64,000 nucleotides of DNA from Paenibacillus endophyticus (lineage in GTDB: Bacteria > Bacillota > Bacilli > Paenibacillales > Paenibacillaceae): positions 62,001-126,000 of the forward strand of contig NZ_JACHXW010000012.1 of the NCBI RefSeq assembly GCF_014192395.1, written 5' to 3'. The notes below the pieces were generated by a model that searched no databases, was not told where the DNA came from, and was given only the letters and a program-made list of their open reading frames with translations. The position numbers and the translations under genes are program-made. Below, piece by piece: positions 28,016 through 38,046 of the stretch. Numbering within the stretch: position 1 is the first letter of the stretch; each line of letters starts with the position of its first letter.

Positions 28016-28885
28016 ATGGTTAAGCTGACGATCGGGGAAAAGGCATGGCAATCAGCCGTTTATTTTATTCTTATTATGCTATCACTGCTTTGCTTGCTTC
28101 CATTTTTATATGTGGTCGCTGTTTCGGTAACGCCGGAATCGGAAGTGTTAAGAAGAGGGATAGTCATTATACCGGAATCCTTTACCTTTGTAGCCTATAA
28201 AGAAGTATTCATTTCGAATGGCATAGGGCAGGCCTATAAAATCACGCTGTTCCGAACGATTGTAGGCACTGCGTTAAATGTGTTCTTCACGGTAATCGCG
28301 GCGTACCCGTTATCCAAAAAATATTTGCCGGGACGCAGTCCGTTTTTAATATTCATTGTGTTTACCATGATGTTTAGCGGTGGGCTAATTCCGACATATT
28401 TGTTAATCCGCTCTTTGGGGCTGCTTAATAGTCCATGGGTTTTGATTGTTCCGCATCTCATTAGTGCATTTAATCTAGTGATCATTAAAGGCTTTTTCGA
28501 GCAATTGCCTGCAGAAATCGAGGAATCGGCGCGAGTAGACGGTGCAAGCGAATTACAGTCGCTATGGAAAATCATTTTGCCGCTGTCCATGCCTGTTCTC
28601 GCCACGATTTCCCTATTTTACGCAGTAGGGCATTGGAATAGTTATTTCGATGCGATTGTGTATATCAATGATGCGAACTTAATGCCGCTTCAAGTTATCT
28701 TGCGCAACATTCTGCTGAACATCGCCAATCAAAGCGCGGAGTCGATTGCCAATACCGGAACGGTTAGCCAGTTCGCCGTGCAAATGGCTGCTGTGGTCGT
28801 GACTACGGTCCCGATTCTGATCGTTTATCCGTTTATGCAAAAGCATTTTACCAAGGGTATGCTCATGGGATCGATTAAAGGCTAA
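28016..28885 (+). CDS. LplC/YtcP-type sugar ABC transporter permease
   Basis: 289 residues, six helices, with the EAA loop EESARVDGASELQSLWKIILPLS. It is the partner of the upstream permease, 13 bases away, with a GAGGTGGT ribosome site. The two form the membrane channel of a carbohydrate importer. Confidence 0.94.
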   Translation: MVKLTIGEKAWQSAVYFILIMLSLLCLLPFLYVVAVSVTPESEVLRRGIVIIPESFTFVAYKEVFISNGIGQAYKITLFRTIVGTALNVFFTVIAAYPLSKKYLPGRSPFLIFIVFTMMFSGGLIPTYLLIRSLGLLNSPWVLIVPHLISAFNLVIIKGFFEQLPAEIEESARVDGASELQSLWKIILPLSMPVLATISLFYAVGHWNSYFDAIVYINDANLMPLQVILRNILLNIANQSAESIANTGTVSQFAVQMAAVVVTTVPILIVYPFMQKHFTKGMLMGSIKG

Positions 28886-28951
28886 AAAGCAATTCTTATC
28901 TAGGTTGTTACGGGGAAACCGTGATAATATACAAGCAAAGGAGAGGTCAAT

Positions 28952-30538
28952 ATGCAAAGAACAAAAATTTCATTTGCTATTCTGGCTGCTACTGTCGGGC
29001 TGGGAACGCTATTGTCGGGATGTGGGGATCAAGAGGAGGCTAAGCCGGCAGCTTCGAACAGCTCAACTACCACGGATGACGCATTTGCGAAAAAAATGAA
29101 AATTTCGATGTTTAACCAAGGCACATTCAACGCTGCCGCTCCGATTCCTCCACGTGAAGAAGACATTCAACGGCAAATGCTGGAGAAGGCGATGAACATC
29201 GACTTGGAAATGACGATTCCTCAAGCCGGGCAAGCAACAACCAAACTAAATACGCTTATTGCAGGCGGGGATATTCCGGATTTGCTATTCTTGAAAAGTC
29301 GTTCCGATCTTGCGCAATATTATGATCAAGGCGTGCTTGCGGATTTGACGCCGTATTTGGATCAATTCCCCGAATTGCAGAAACGTTTTAGCAGCGACTC
29401 CTGGGAGGCGATGTCCTATCAAGGAAAAACGATCGGAGTCCCGGGTTATGATAATGTAAACGGTATCAGCCGCAGCTTCTTCATCCGCAACGATTGGTTG
29501 AAAAAACTGAATATGGAAGTGCCAACGACGCCCGATGAGCTGTTCGAAGTAATGAAAGCCTTTACAGAGAAAGATCCGGACGGAAACGGGAAAAATGATA
29601 CGTACGGTTTCATCGGCGGCATGAATAAAGAAGGCAGTCTGCAAACCTATGGTTTCGATAGCTTGATGTGGATGTTCGGCGTCAATCCTCCTTCGGCCAT
29701 TGATGTCAAAGATAATGAACCGGTATACCTGTTTATGGATCCCAAAATGAAAGAAGCACTTGCTTACATTAATAAAATGATGACAGCCAATGTGGTAGAC
29801 CCGGATTGGGTGACGATGAACTCGCCTGATTTGCTGGACCAAAAGTTATTTAAAGGTAAAATCGGCTTCATGATAAGGGATGCGCGCAGGCTGGAGCCGG
29901 ATTATCAGCAGAAAATGAAAGAAATTAGCGGAGAGGTGCCGGAATGGATCGTGATTCCTCCAATGGTAGGTCCTTATGGCGATCAAATCGTAGAGAGAAA
30001 ATCATTCCAAGGCAATTCATGGGCTATATCCAAAACAGCGGATAAGGATAAAATCATTCGGATCTTGTCCCTGCTGAATTATCTCTTTACGGACGAAGAA
30101 GCCTATCCGAATTTTGCATACGGAATCAAAGGGATTCATTGGGATGTAGTGGACGGCAAAATCAAAAATAAAACATCCGAATTATCGAAGGAAATGAAAG
30201 AGAAGTACCTATGGGTCGATCATTACAGAATGCCGCGCCGTGGAGATGATGCCGAATACTTCAGCTTCCAGAATCCTAAGACGGCGGAAGCTTTCGTGAA
30301 CAATCAGAAATATGTGGGGCCAACGCTGCCTGGAAACTTATTGACCGCAGATCCTAGCGATACCTTGGCAGCTGACCGCACGCGTTTCATTAATGAAAGC
30401 TTAGTGAAATTTATGACGGGCAAAGACCCTCTCACCAACTGGGACCATTTCCTCCAAACGTTGGACACCAAGTTTGATATGCAGACATATAAGGAAACAG
30501 CAGTCAAGCAATTTAAAGAAGCTGGTTTAATCAAGTAA
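28952..30538 (+). CDS. Extracellular solute-binding lipoprotein (LipO-like)
   Basis: 528 residues. The signal peptide ends in the lipobox LLSGC. The mature protein is a large family-1-type binding protein with the usual early segment IPDLLFLKSRSDLAQYYDQG. It delivers the sugar to the two permeases upstream. The ribosome site AAAGGAGAGG is strong. The 67-base gap from the permease has no terminator, so it is in the same operon. Confidence 0.94.
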   Translation: MQRTKISFAILAATVGLGTLLSGCGDQEEAKPAASNSSTTTDDAFAKKMKISMFNQGTFNAAAPIPPREEDIQRQMLEKAMNIDLEMTIPQAGQATTKLNTLIAGGDIPDLLFLKSRSDLAQYYDQGVLADLTPYLDQFPELQKRFSSDSWEAMSYQGKTIGVPGYDNVNGISRSFFIRNDWLKKLNMEVPTTPDELFEVMKAFTEKDPDGNGKNDTYGFIGGMNKEGSLQTYGFDSLMWMFGVNPPSAIDVKDNEPVYLFMDPKMKEALAYINKMMTANVVDPDWVTMNSPDLLDQKLFKGKIGFMIRDARRLEPDYQQKMKEISGEVPEWIVIPPMVGPYGDQIVERKSFQGNSWAISKTADKDKIIRILSLLNYLFTDEEAYPNFAYGIKGIHWDVVDGKIKNKTSELSKEMKEKYLWVDHYRMPRRGDDAEYFSFQNPKTAEAFVNNQKYVGPTLPGNLLTADPSDTLAADRTRFINESLVKFMTGKDPLTNWDHFLQTLDTKFDMQTYKETAVKQFKEAGLIK

Positions 30539-30615
30539 ATGAAACGAAGAGAGTGGCTCTTAACAGCCCCTCTCTTTATTGTCATTTTAATAAGAACGTA
30601 AAAGGAAGAGGATGC

Positions 30616-32361
30616 ATGCGAAGAAGAATCAGCTTGCCTTTAAAATTATTTTTTATCGTGTTTGCGTTTGTATTAGGCTGTATCATTTTGATAAGCCAAT
30701 TATCCTATCGCTATGTCCAAAAGGAAATAAGAACGAACGACATCTACTACACCAACCAAATACTTGACAAAGTCGATCAGTATTTCACTGTTAATTTTGC
30801 CTCCTTCCAGACGATCCTGTTTTCGGTCGAAACATCGGTGAACGCCAACATTGACAAGACGGAAGTCATCAAAGAGCAATTAAGAGAGCTATATGAACTC
30901 AATAGTAATTACGTCAGCAATATTTATTTGATCAATAGAGATCTATCCATTGTAGGCGGAAGTACGCCTACCCGCATATTCGATGAACCTTTAGCGGAAA
31001 GACAGCCTTTATTTGTTGCGGCTGACAAAAACAGAAGGACGACCTTTGTCAGTGATCCATACAAATCCAAATATTCTGGTTGGACCGTTACGATGGTTCG
31101 ATATTTGAACGGAGCACCGTATCCAATGGCCATTGCCGTTGATTTGGATCTAAATGCCATTGAAGAAACGTTGTTCAAGATTAATAAACAAGAACAAATG
31201 AATTTGGCTCTGATCACCGCATCGGGTAAGATCATTGCCGGATTTTCGGAAAATAGAGGACCGCTGACTGTTCAAGATCATACCTTTTCAATCGGTGAAA
31301 CGCCAGCGGAACAAATTTTGGATACAACAGAAACTAGCCTTCAACTGCATACCAAGGACGGCCTGCCGGTCTCCCTTCTGAAAAAACCGACAGAGAAATT
31401 CAATTGGACCATCATCTCGGTCAATGATGAATCACGCTTGAAAGCCGCTCTGACCAGATTGGAAACCTATTATATCGCGCTTCTAGCGGCAGGTCTTATC
31501 TTAAGTTTATTCATTTCCTTTCTTATTGCCAAGTACATAAGGAATCCGCTTTATGCGCTCAAAACAAAAATGAAACGAGTGGAACAAGGCATCCTCACGA
31601 CGACAATAACGATTAACCGAGACGATGAGTTTGGAGATCTGTCCCGAGCCTTTGACCGTATGCTGCAGCAAATTGTGGAATTGATTCAGCGAGCCGAGCT
31701 TCATAATGAGCTTGAGCGGAAGCTGGAGATTCAAGTGCTGCAGTCTCAAATCAACCCTCATTTTCTGTATAACACGCTTGGTTCGATCAGCAATGTTATA
31801 CGTCTCGGTCAAATAGAGAAAGTAGATGTGGTGATCGGGTCGCTCATTTCTTTATTGGAATACGGGATAGATGACGCTTCAGAGAAGGTTTCCTTGCGCC
31901 AGGAATTGCGAAATGTAGCGGACTATATCGAGATCCAGAACATCCGGTATAACCGAAATTTTCAATTAATTGAAAATATCGAAGCAGGGTTAATGGATTT
32001 TCCGGTTTTTCGCATGCTGCTGCAGCCCCTTGTGGAGAATAGTATTTTCCATGGCTATAACGGAGGGGGAATCGAGGGACCTATTACGATTCATGCATAC
32101 AAGGATGGCGGCATCGTCATCATTGAAGTCGTTGATCAAGGCGAGGGCATTCCAGCCGATAAAATAAACCGTATTTTAATTTCAGAACCGGGTGATATGG
32201 AAGTGAAAAGGAAAAGGATCGGGTTAACGAATATTCATGGCAGAATAAGACTTCACTACGGTGAACAATTCGGGCTCCAAATCATTAGCATACCTAAGGA
32301 AACAACCCGTATACGCGCGCTATTCCCGTCAGCTATGCTAAAAGGAGATGCATCATGGTGA
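30616..32361 (+). CDS. YesM-type sensor histidine kinase
   Basis: 581 residues from the ATG at 30616, after AAAGGAAGAGG; the longer in-frame ORF from 30553 lacks a site. Two membrane helices (about 10-30 and 290-310) flank an extracellular Cache-like sensor. HAMP and the His_kinase motif LQSQINPHFLYNTLGSISN follow. The ATPase has LLQPLVENSIFHGY and VVDQGEGIP. It is paired with the overlapping YesN regulator and sits inside the uptake operon it presumably controls, sensing the sugar or the loaded binding protein. Confidence 0.94.
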   Translation: MRRRISLPLKLFFIVFAFVLGCIILISQLSYRYVQKEIRTNDIYYTNQILDKVDQYFTVNFASFQTILFSVETSVNANIDKTEVIKEQLRELYELNSNYVSNIYLINRDLSIVGGSTPTRIFDEPLAERQPLFVAADKNRRTTFVSDPYKSKYSGWTVTMVRYLNGAPYPMAIAVDLDLNAIEETLFKINKQEQMNLALITASGKIIAGFSENRGPLTVQDHTFSIGETPAEQILDTTETSLQLHTKDGLPVSLLKKPTEKFNWTIISVNDESRLKAALTRLETYYIALLAAGLILSLFISFLIAKYIRNPLYALKTKMKRVEQGILTTTITINRDDEFGDLSRAFDRMLQQIVELIQRAELHNELERKLEIQVLQSQINPHFLYNTLGSISNVIRLGQIEKVDVVIGSLISLLEYGIDDASEKVSLRQELRNVADYIEIQNIRYNRNFQLIENIEAGLMDFPVFRMLLQPLVENSIFHGYNGGGIEGPITIHAYKDGGIVIIEVVDQGEGIPADKINRILISEPGDMEVKRKRIGLTNIHGRIRLHYGEQFGLQIISIPKETTRIRALFPSAMLKGDASW

Positions 32362-33977
32362 GAAACTATACCTGCTTCATTGTTGACGACGAAGACCTTA
32401 TCATTCAAAGATTGGAATTGTTTTTTAACGAGCTCTCCCAAAGGGATAAGCGATTTGTTCTAGTCGGGAAAGCAAATAATGGGCGGGATGGGATCGAAGA
32501 GATTTTAAAGCTTAAGCCGGATATCGTCATATCTGATATCGTTATGCCGCGAATGGATGGAATCTCCATGATTGAACAGTTAAAGCTTGAGCTCCCCCAA
32601 ACCCAATACATATTATTGACTGCCTATTCATCCTTTGAATACGCACAGCGAGCTATTCATGCCAACGTATTGGAGTACATTGTTAAGGTTCCGCTGAGGG
32701 AGGCGGATTTGGATCGAGCCCTAGCGAAGGCGGCTGGGATTCTCAATGAGGTTAAGAAAAAAGAAGCGGAATTTCAATCGTTAAACGTATCCGTGCTTGA
32801 AAATAAATATAGAGTCCGCAAGCAATTTTTTAACGAACTGATCCGAGGCGAAATCCCATCCCATCGGGCATCGGATTTTGCCAATCGCATGCAGTTCCAT
32901 TTCTTTCAAGCCAACTATTGCTGCTTCATAGTCGAAATGAACACGTATGAAAGCTTCCGAAACGAGTACTCAGCAGCTGATCAAAACATTTTGAAATATG
33001 CGATTACGAATATCATCGAAGAAACGGTGATGAATGGTGGCAGCGGCGTAGCAGCGGATCTGTCCGATAATCGCTTTATTGGCTTTCTTTCTTGGGAAAA
33101 TAACCGCAGTGATATGGAAACGGAATATGCTTGCCAATCCTTGGGAGGGCAGATCGTCTCACATTTGCAACAATATCTGAATCAAAGGGTATCCGTCGCT
33201 TTCGGTGGGACGCACCGAGGCTGGGAGTCTATCAAACAAGCATACACGGAAGCTAAAAATGTGAGTGAGGACTTCTATTATCATATGGAGAAAGTAGTAA
33301 AAACGCCTAATCATCGGTTCCAATACCAAAATGACAAAAAAGCAGAATTTCAGCAAAAACTGTCTGATTTTCTTGTATGGGTGAATAGGAAGGTTTCCAA
33401 GGAAGAGCTGGAGCTTGCAGTCGCCGGTCTGCACCAATTTGTTTCGGACCATAAAATCCATAAGTCCATCATGGCGCCGATGCTTAGAGACTTGTACAGA
33501 GACATTACGATGAAGTTTAAACCGGGAAACAAGCTGGCCGCGAAAGCAGCAGAATTCCCAATGGCATTTATGGCCTTTCAGGAGCAGCTTGCCTATATTG
33601 GCAACTTTACATTCGAATACGTGCAGGCCGGGCAAATATTGCATCGTGCAGAAATCATGAGTGCCATGCAGTTTATAGAGAAAAACCTGAAACAACGCTT
33701 GACGCTGGAGGCGATTGCCGAGGATGTGAATTTGGCTCCGTCGTATTTTAGCAGCTTATTCAAAAAAACAATGAACGAAGGCGTGATCAGCTACATCAAC
33801 CGCAAAAAAATCCAATTAGCGCTCGAGCTGTTAAATGTGCAGGATTATTCTTTATTGGAATTGTGCGAGGAAGTAGGCATCGTCAATGAAGGCTACTTTT
33901 GCAAACTATTTAAAGAATATACGGGTGAGACTCCTAAGCAATATCGGATCAAAATGACAAGGTACGAATCCAAATAA
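32355..33977 (+). CDS. YesN-type response regulator with AraC domain
   Basis: 540 residues. The receiver has DDED near residue 12 and the phosphorylation site in PDIVISDIVMPRMDG. A middle dimerisation region of about 300 residues follows. The last 100 residues are an AraC double helix-turn-helix (LEAIAEDVNLAPSYFSSLFK; CEEVGIVNEGYFCKLFKEYT). It overlaps the kinase by seven bases, with AAAGGAGAT before the ATG. It probably activates the surrounding carbohydrate genes. Confidence 0.95.
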   Translation: MVRNYTCFIVDDEDLIIQRLELFFNELSQRDKRFVLVGKANNGRDGIEEILKLKPDIVISDIVMPRMDGISMIEQLKLELPQTQYILLTAYSSFEYAQRAIHANVLEYIVKVPLREADLDRALAKAAGILNEVKKKEAEFQSLNVSVLENKYRVRKQFFNELIRGEIPSHRASDFANRMQFHFFQANYCCFIVEMNTYESFRNEYSAADQNILKYAITNIIEETVMNGGSGVAADLSDNRFIGFLSWENNRSDMETEYACQSLGGQIVSHLQQYLNQRVSVAFGGTHRGWESIKQAYTEAKNVSEDFYYHMEKVVKTPNHRFQYQNDKKAEFQQKLSDFLVWVNRKVSKEELELAVAGLHQFVSDHKIHKSIMAPMLRDLYRDITMKFKPGNKLAAKAAEFPMAFMAFQEQLAYIGNFTFEYVQAGQILHRAEIMSAMQFIEKNLKQRLTLEAIAEDVNLAPSYFSSLFKKTMNEGVISYINRKKIQLALELLNVQDYSLLELCEEVGIVNEGYFCKLFKEYTGETPKQYRIKMTRYESK

Positions 33978-34076
33978 GGCTGCAAAAAATATATGAGTTT
34001 TTCGCGAAATCATGTAAAAAAAAGGGGACCAAAAGACTTACCATGATAGAAGGATCTAATCATGGAGGTTATGAAA

Positions 34077-36302
34077 ATGGAGCTTATGAAAGCAGATGTA
34101 ACCGTCGTAGGCGGAGGTATTGCTGGGATATGCGCTGCCATTGCAGCCGCTCGCCAAGGGCTAAAGGTTTCACTTATTAATGATCGGCCGGTGCTTGGGG
34201 GTAATGCGAGCAGTGAGGTCAGGGTCCATATCAACGGATCGGCATATCTCGGAAACAGTCCATCCTATTATGCCCGCGAGGGCGGGTTGGTGGAAGAACT
34301 CAAGCTGAAAATCTTTCACTATAATCCGTTATACAACAAGAAGCTCATGCTTTCGCTATCGGATACGGTCTTATTGGACATGGTTTATGCTGAGCCTAAC
34401 ATTTCCCTATTCCTGAATACATGCGTGCATGAAACGGGCATGGAAAACGGCAGAATTAAATGGGTGGAGGGCCTTCAACTCGCTTCTGAAAGAAAATTCC
34501 GATTTGAAAGCCGAACCTACATCGATTGCTCCGGCGACGGCATTGTCGGATATCAAGCAGGCGCTCACTTCCGATGGGGAAGAGAGGCGAAGCATGAATA
34601 CATGGAGGAGCTGGCTCCTGAAGTAGCGGACCATTACACTATGGGTGATACGATTCTGTTTCAAGCCCGTGACGTAGACTATTCCGTTCCTTACAAAAGG
34701 CCTGGCTTTGCGTATGATATTACGAAGCTGCCTTTTTTCGATAGTATCAGAAAAGGCTTGAACCATCGGTCTTTTCCAAGGAAAATCAACGGGCTAGGCG
34801 GATTGTGGTGGCTCGAATACGGCGGACATATGGATATTATCAAAAATAATGAAGACATCGCATTGGAATTGCGGAAATTGGTGTACGGGATTTGGGATTA
34901 TATCAAAAATAGCGGCGAGTTTGATGATGTGGACAATCTTATTTTGGATTATGTATGCCCGATACCGGGAAAGCGGGAGTCGCGGAGGTTTATAGGGGAG
35001 CACATGCTGTCTCAGAATGATCTTACATCAAAGCCTCATTTCGAGGATGCTGTATCCGTTGGTGGCTGGTATATGGATCTGCATGCGAATAAAGGCATCT
35101 ACGATGAGGGGCCGGCTACAGCATGGAATTTCGTGCCGGGCTTGTATAATATCCCGTTCCGCAGCTTATTTTCTCGCAATGTTCCTAATCTGATGTTCGC
35201 GGGCCGCAATATAAGCGCTACCCATGTGGCTTTCGGATCCACAAGGGTCATGGCAACCTGCGGCTGCATGGGGCAAGCGGTAGGAACGGCTGCTGCGTTA
35301 TGCTTGAAATACGAGGCAGACCCCGCGGCCATAGTCAAAACTCATATGGGTGAGCTTCAGGCGCAGCTGCTTCGAGACGGGCAAACGATTGTAGGGCTTC
35401 AAGAGGAGTTGGATCCTTATTTCGTTGACGGATTAACGATTCGTGCCTCGTCCCAGCGCAGCTATCATAATGTTCATCCAACCGTAGAGATTTCCTTGGA
35501 GAAAGCGTTATGTTTGGTCTTGCCGATGGAGACATCCGCAGCTGAAAGCGTACGGATCAAAATGAAAAACAGGTCCGGGCATTCGGAAACGTTGCAGGTG
35601 AAGCTATTTGGCGGGGAGCGTAAGGAAAACTATATTCCCTCCAGCGAGCTGAAAGACTACCGCTTGGATATTGCAGCCGGTTACGATGACTGGATTACGC
35701 TGGACCTCAGCTGCAAAAAGCCGGCTGACGACAAAATCTACATCGTACTGGAAGGTGCGGCAAGCCTTGCCGTATATGGCAATGAAGAGAAGATGACCGG
35801 AGCGGTCAGCTTTCATTATCGGCCAGATGTGCCGTCTAAGCTTAAGAAGCTTAATCAAAGCATTTGCTTCAAAGACCTGGTTCCATCCCAAAATATGTAT
35901 AGCCCTGAGAATGTCGTCAATGGCTTCTCTAGACCTTATGGTCTGCCGAACGGTTGGATATCTGAACGTACGGAAGGAAGGGAATGGTTGGAATTATGTT
36001 TTGCAAGCCCCAAACATGTGGAGGACATTCATCTTGTGTTCAATTCACGGTTGGATTTGGAGCATTTCGACGATCCGATCGAGCCCCTTATCCAAGATTA
36101 TGATGTGATCTTGACCATAGAGGACGGAACCGAGAGTGAAACCATCATCCGCGGAAATTATCTCACGTTGAATAAACATAAAGTGGATGCGAAATGTGTA
36201 ACCCGAATCCGGATTCAATTCTATGCAACCCACGGATCTCCTTACTATGAAGTGTTTGCTGTAAAATGCTTTGCTCCAAAAATAATAAGCGAGGGCAGGT
36301 GA
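34077..36302 (+). CDS. FAD-dependent oxidoreductase with C-terminal accessory region
   Basis: 741 residues from the third of three in-frame ATGs; GGAGG (34064-34068) lies eight bases before 34077. The N-terminus DVTVVGGGIAGICAAIAAAR is a classical FAD site. YIDCSGDGIVGYQAG and AGRNISATHVAFGSTRVMAT match the FAD_oxidored (PF12831) group. From about residue 450 on, the sequence is beta-rich and resembles a sugar-binding module. No signal peptide is present. It sits between the YesN regulator and an SGNH esterase, pointing to oxidation of a sugar or uronate after import. The substrate is unknown. Confidence 0.85.
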   Translation: MELMKADVTVVGGGIAGICAAIAAARQGLKVSLINDRPVLGGNASSEVRVHINGSAYLGNSPSYYAREGGLVEELKLKIFHYNPLYNKKLMLSLSDTVLLDMVYAEPNISLFLNTCVHETGMENGRIKWVEGLQLASERKFRFESRTYIDCSGDGIVGYQAGAHFRWGREAKHEYMEELAPEVADHYTMGDTILFQARDVDYSVPYKRPGFAYDITKLPFFDSIRKGLNHRSFPRKINGLGGLWWLEYGGHMDIIKNNEDIALELRKLVYGIWDYIKNSGEFDDVDNLILDYVCPIPGKRESRRFIGEHMLSQNDLTSKPHFEDAVSVGGWYMDLHANKGIYDEGPATAWNFVPGLYNIPFRSLFSRNVPNLMFAGRNISATHVAFGSTRVMATCGCMGQAVGTAAALCLKYEADPAAIVKTHMGELQAQLLRDGQTIVGLQEELDPYFVDGLTIRASSQRSYHNVHPTVEISLEKALCLVLPMETSAAESVRIKMKNRSGHSETLQVKLFGGERKENYIPSSELKDYRLDIAAGYDDWITLDLSCKKPADDKIYIVLEGAASLAVYGNEEKMTGAVSFHYRPDVPSKLKKLNQSICFKDLVPSQNMYSPENVVNGFSRPYGLPNGWISERTEGREWLELCFASPKHVEDIHLVFNSRLDLEHFDDPIEPLIQDYDVILTIEDGTESETIIRGNYLTLNKHKVDAKCVTRIRIQFYATHGSPYYEVFAVKCFAPKIISEGR

Positions 36303-36309
36303 AGCCGCG

Positions 36310-37518
36310 ATGGAGGAATTATTCCCTCGTAGAGGGCTGCCTAATGTCATTCCGAAGCTGGAAAACGGGGAAACCGTGACAATCGCCTATTTTGGCGGCA
36401 GTAATACCCGTTCTCAAGGATATAGGGTCATGACGGGAGATTGGCTTCGAGGGCGATATCCGCATGCGGATATCCGCTCTGTAAACGCAGGCATTGATGG
36501 GACAGGATCGGATTTGGGCTGCGCTCGCTTGGAGACGGATGTGCTGCGACATCAGCCTGATCTCGTGTTTGTTGAATTTGTTGGCAACGATGGCGGAGTC
36601 CCAGAATCCAAGGCGCGGATCGAAGGAATTGTCCGTCAGATCCGCAAGCGAAGCCTATATATCGATATTTTGTTCGTTTATACGCTGAAGGAGCGGGATG
36701 TAGCTTTATTTCAATCCGGCGAATACCAGAAGGGGGCTCTCATGCAGGAGGAAGTGGCCGATTATTACGGTATTCCTTCCATTCATCTCGGCGTAGCGGT
36801 CAGTCAATTGGTATCCGAGGGAAAGCTCATTTTCACCGCAAGGGCTGATCAGTCGAATCCAGAAGCCGTTATTTTTACGCATGATTCGGTCCATCCGACA
36901 ATTCCCGAAGGGCATCAGATTTACACGGATACGATTACCCGGGCATTTGAGAAAATAAGCGAGCTTCGCGACCCTCAGGGAAGATTGGAACATCACTTGC
37001 CTCGGTACCCGTTGGTCCCGGCTAATCCTTGGGAGTACGCATCCATACTGCCGCTGGATCGCCTCGCTTTTTTTTCGGAAGGATGGTCTTACATGACCAC
37101 AGATGATTTTGATTTAGTGCGCGAGTATAATTGGTTGTTTCCCGGCTTATGGCGAGCAGTCGATCCTGGAGAAGCGATCACGGTGCAATTCGAGGGGACC
37201 CACATCGGGCTATTCGATATCGGGGGGCCTGATTCCGGCAGATTGAAGGTGTCGGTAGATGGAGGAGAAGCCTTTCTAATCGATCGGTTTACGCCTTATA
37301 ACGATCATAATCGAAATCAGTATGTATTCTTGCCGGAGCTGCCGAATGGGAAACATATGGTTCGCTTCGAAATCGATCACGAGAAGACAGATAAAGCATC
37401 CGTGTTTGAAGCAAACGGCAATGAACGCAGCATGGAGCATGTTCGGCAGCATCCGGCTTGGTATGATAAAACGGTTATCCAGCTTGGGAAGCTGCTAGTG
37501 GTCCAGCCGCCATTATAA
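36310..37518 (+). CDS. SGNH/GDSL-family hydrolase, probable carbohydrate esterase
   Basis: 402 residues. Block I is YFGGSNTRSQGYR with the nucleophile Ser, block III is VEFVGND, and block V is DSVHPT, which supplies the catalytic Asp/His. A C-terminal beta-rich region of about 150 residues follows the hydrolase fold. No signal peptide is visible, so it acts in the cytoplasm, possibly deacetylating imported oligosaccharides. It ends the seven-gene sugar locus, with a terminator just downstream. The start at 36310 follows GCAGGTGA. Confidence 0.87.
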   Translation: MEELFPRRGLPNVIPKLENGETVTIAYFGGSNTRSQGYRVMTGDWLRGRYPHADIRSVNAGIDGTGSDLGCARLETDVLRHQPDLVFVEFVGNDGGVPESKARIEGIVRQIRKRSLYIDILFVYTLKERDVALFQSGEYQKGALMQEEVADYYGIPSIHLGVAVSQLVSEGKLIFTARADQSNPEAVIFTHDSVHPTIPEGHQIYTDTITRAFEKISELRDPQGRLEHHLPRYPLVPANPWEYASILPLDRLAFFSEGWSYMTTDDFDLVREYNWLFPGLWRAVDPGEAITVQFEGTHIGLFDIGGPDSGRLKVSVDGGEAFLIDRFTPYNDHNRNQYVFLPELPNGKHMVRFEIDHEKTDKASVFEANGNERSMEHVRQHPAWYDKTVIQLGKLLVVQPPL

Positions 37519-37543
37519 CTAATCTTTAGGTTTTGTCCACATG

Positions 37544-37601
37544 GAAGACCTACATTCTATTTGACTGCTATTGAGCGGTCAATTAGGATGTAGGTCTTTT
37601 C
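37544..37601 (+). terminator. Long intrinsic terminator of the sugar locus
   Basis: GAAGACCTACATTCTATTTGAC pairs imperfectly with GTCAATTAGGATGTAGGTCTTTT (about 20 pairs), followed by TTTT. Confidence 0.85.
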
Positions 37602-37656
37602 TTGAAATATAAGCCTGAGTCAAATGATTCTCAAGCAATTTACTTTTTTATTCTTT

Positions 37657-37942
37657 ACTGATCGTTCTCAATATGTTAAATTGAGAAAGGGAGGAGGGAA
37701 TGGAATGGCAAGAAGCACTAGAATTGAGGAAAACGTAGAATTGGATAAGGCGATCTTCAGTGCCAAAGAAAAACTATACCATACAGCCAAGATGGCCATA
37801 TAACTTTTAAAGGAATAGCTAGTAATTTTGATTGTTACGTGTTTTTTTTATATTTTTTAGAATGATCGTTCTCGTATAGTGAATAAACAAAGATCTCATA
37901 ATAAATGAAACATACTTACATTCATTATAGAACGATCGTTCT
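37657..37942. promoter_or_regulatory. TetR-type operators around the SDR promoter
   Basis: ACTGATCGTTCT (37657-37668), AGAATGATCGTTCT (37859-37872) and the perfect palindrome AGAACGATCGTTCT (37929-37942) share the GATCGTTCT core. They flank a TetR gene stub and precede the SDR at 38047. They look like operators of the lost repressor. The SDR could now be constitutive or controlled by a repressor elsewhere. Confidence 0.7.
37705..37803 (+). pseudogene. N-terminal stub of a TetR-family regulator
   Basis: 32 codons with a strong GGAGGAGG site, reading MARSTRIEENVELDKAIFSA and ending at TAA 37801-37803. The start resembles TetR repressors, but the helix-turn-helix and ligand domain are absent. 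The following 240 bases do not continue it. Flanking GATCGTTC operators support the TetR reading. Confidence 0.55.
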
Positions 37943-38046
37943 TGAATTCTTGCATTCCCTCCGCCCAATACACTCTTTCTTCATTGCTTATTTTGTATAG
38001 GAGACTTTGCTAAACCCATACCACATAATAAAAGGAGCAGTCTAAA

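Noticed and set aside
30553..30615. N-terminal extension of the YesM-type kinase
   Set aside because: No ribosome site precedes it. The ATG at 30616 has one and starts directly before the first membrane helix.
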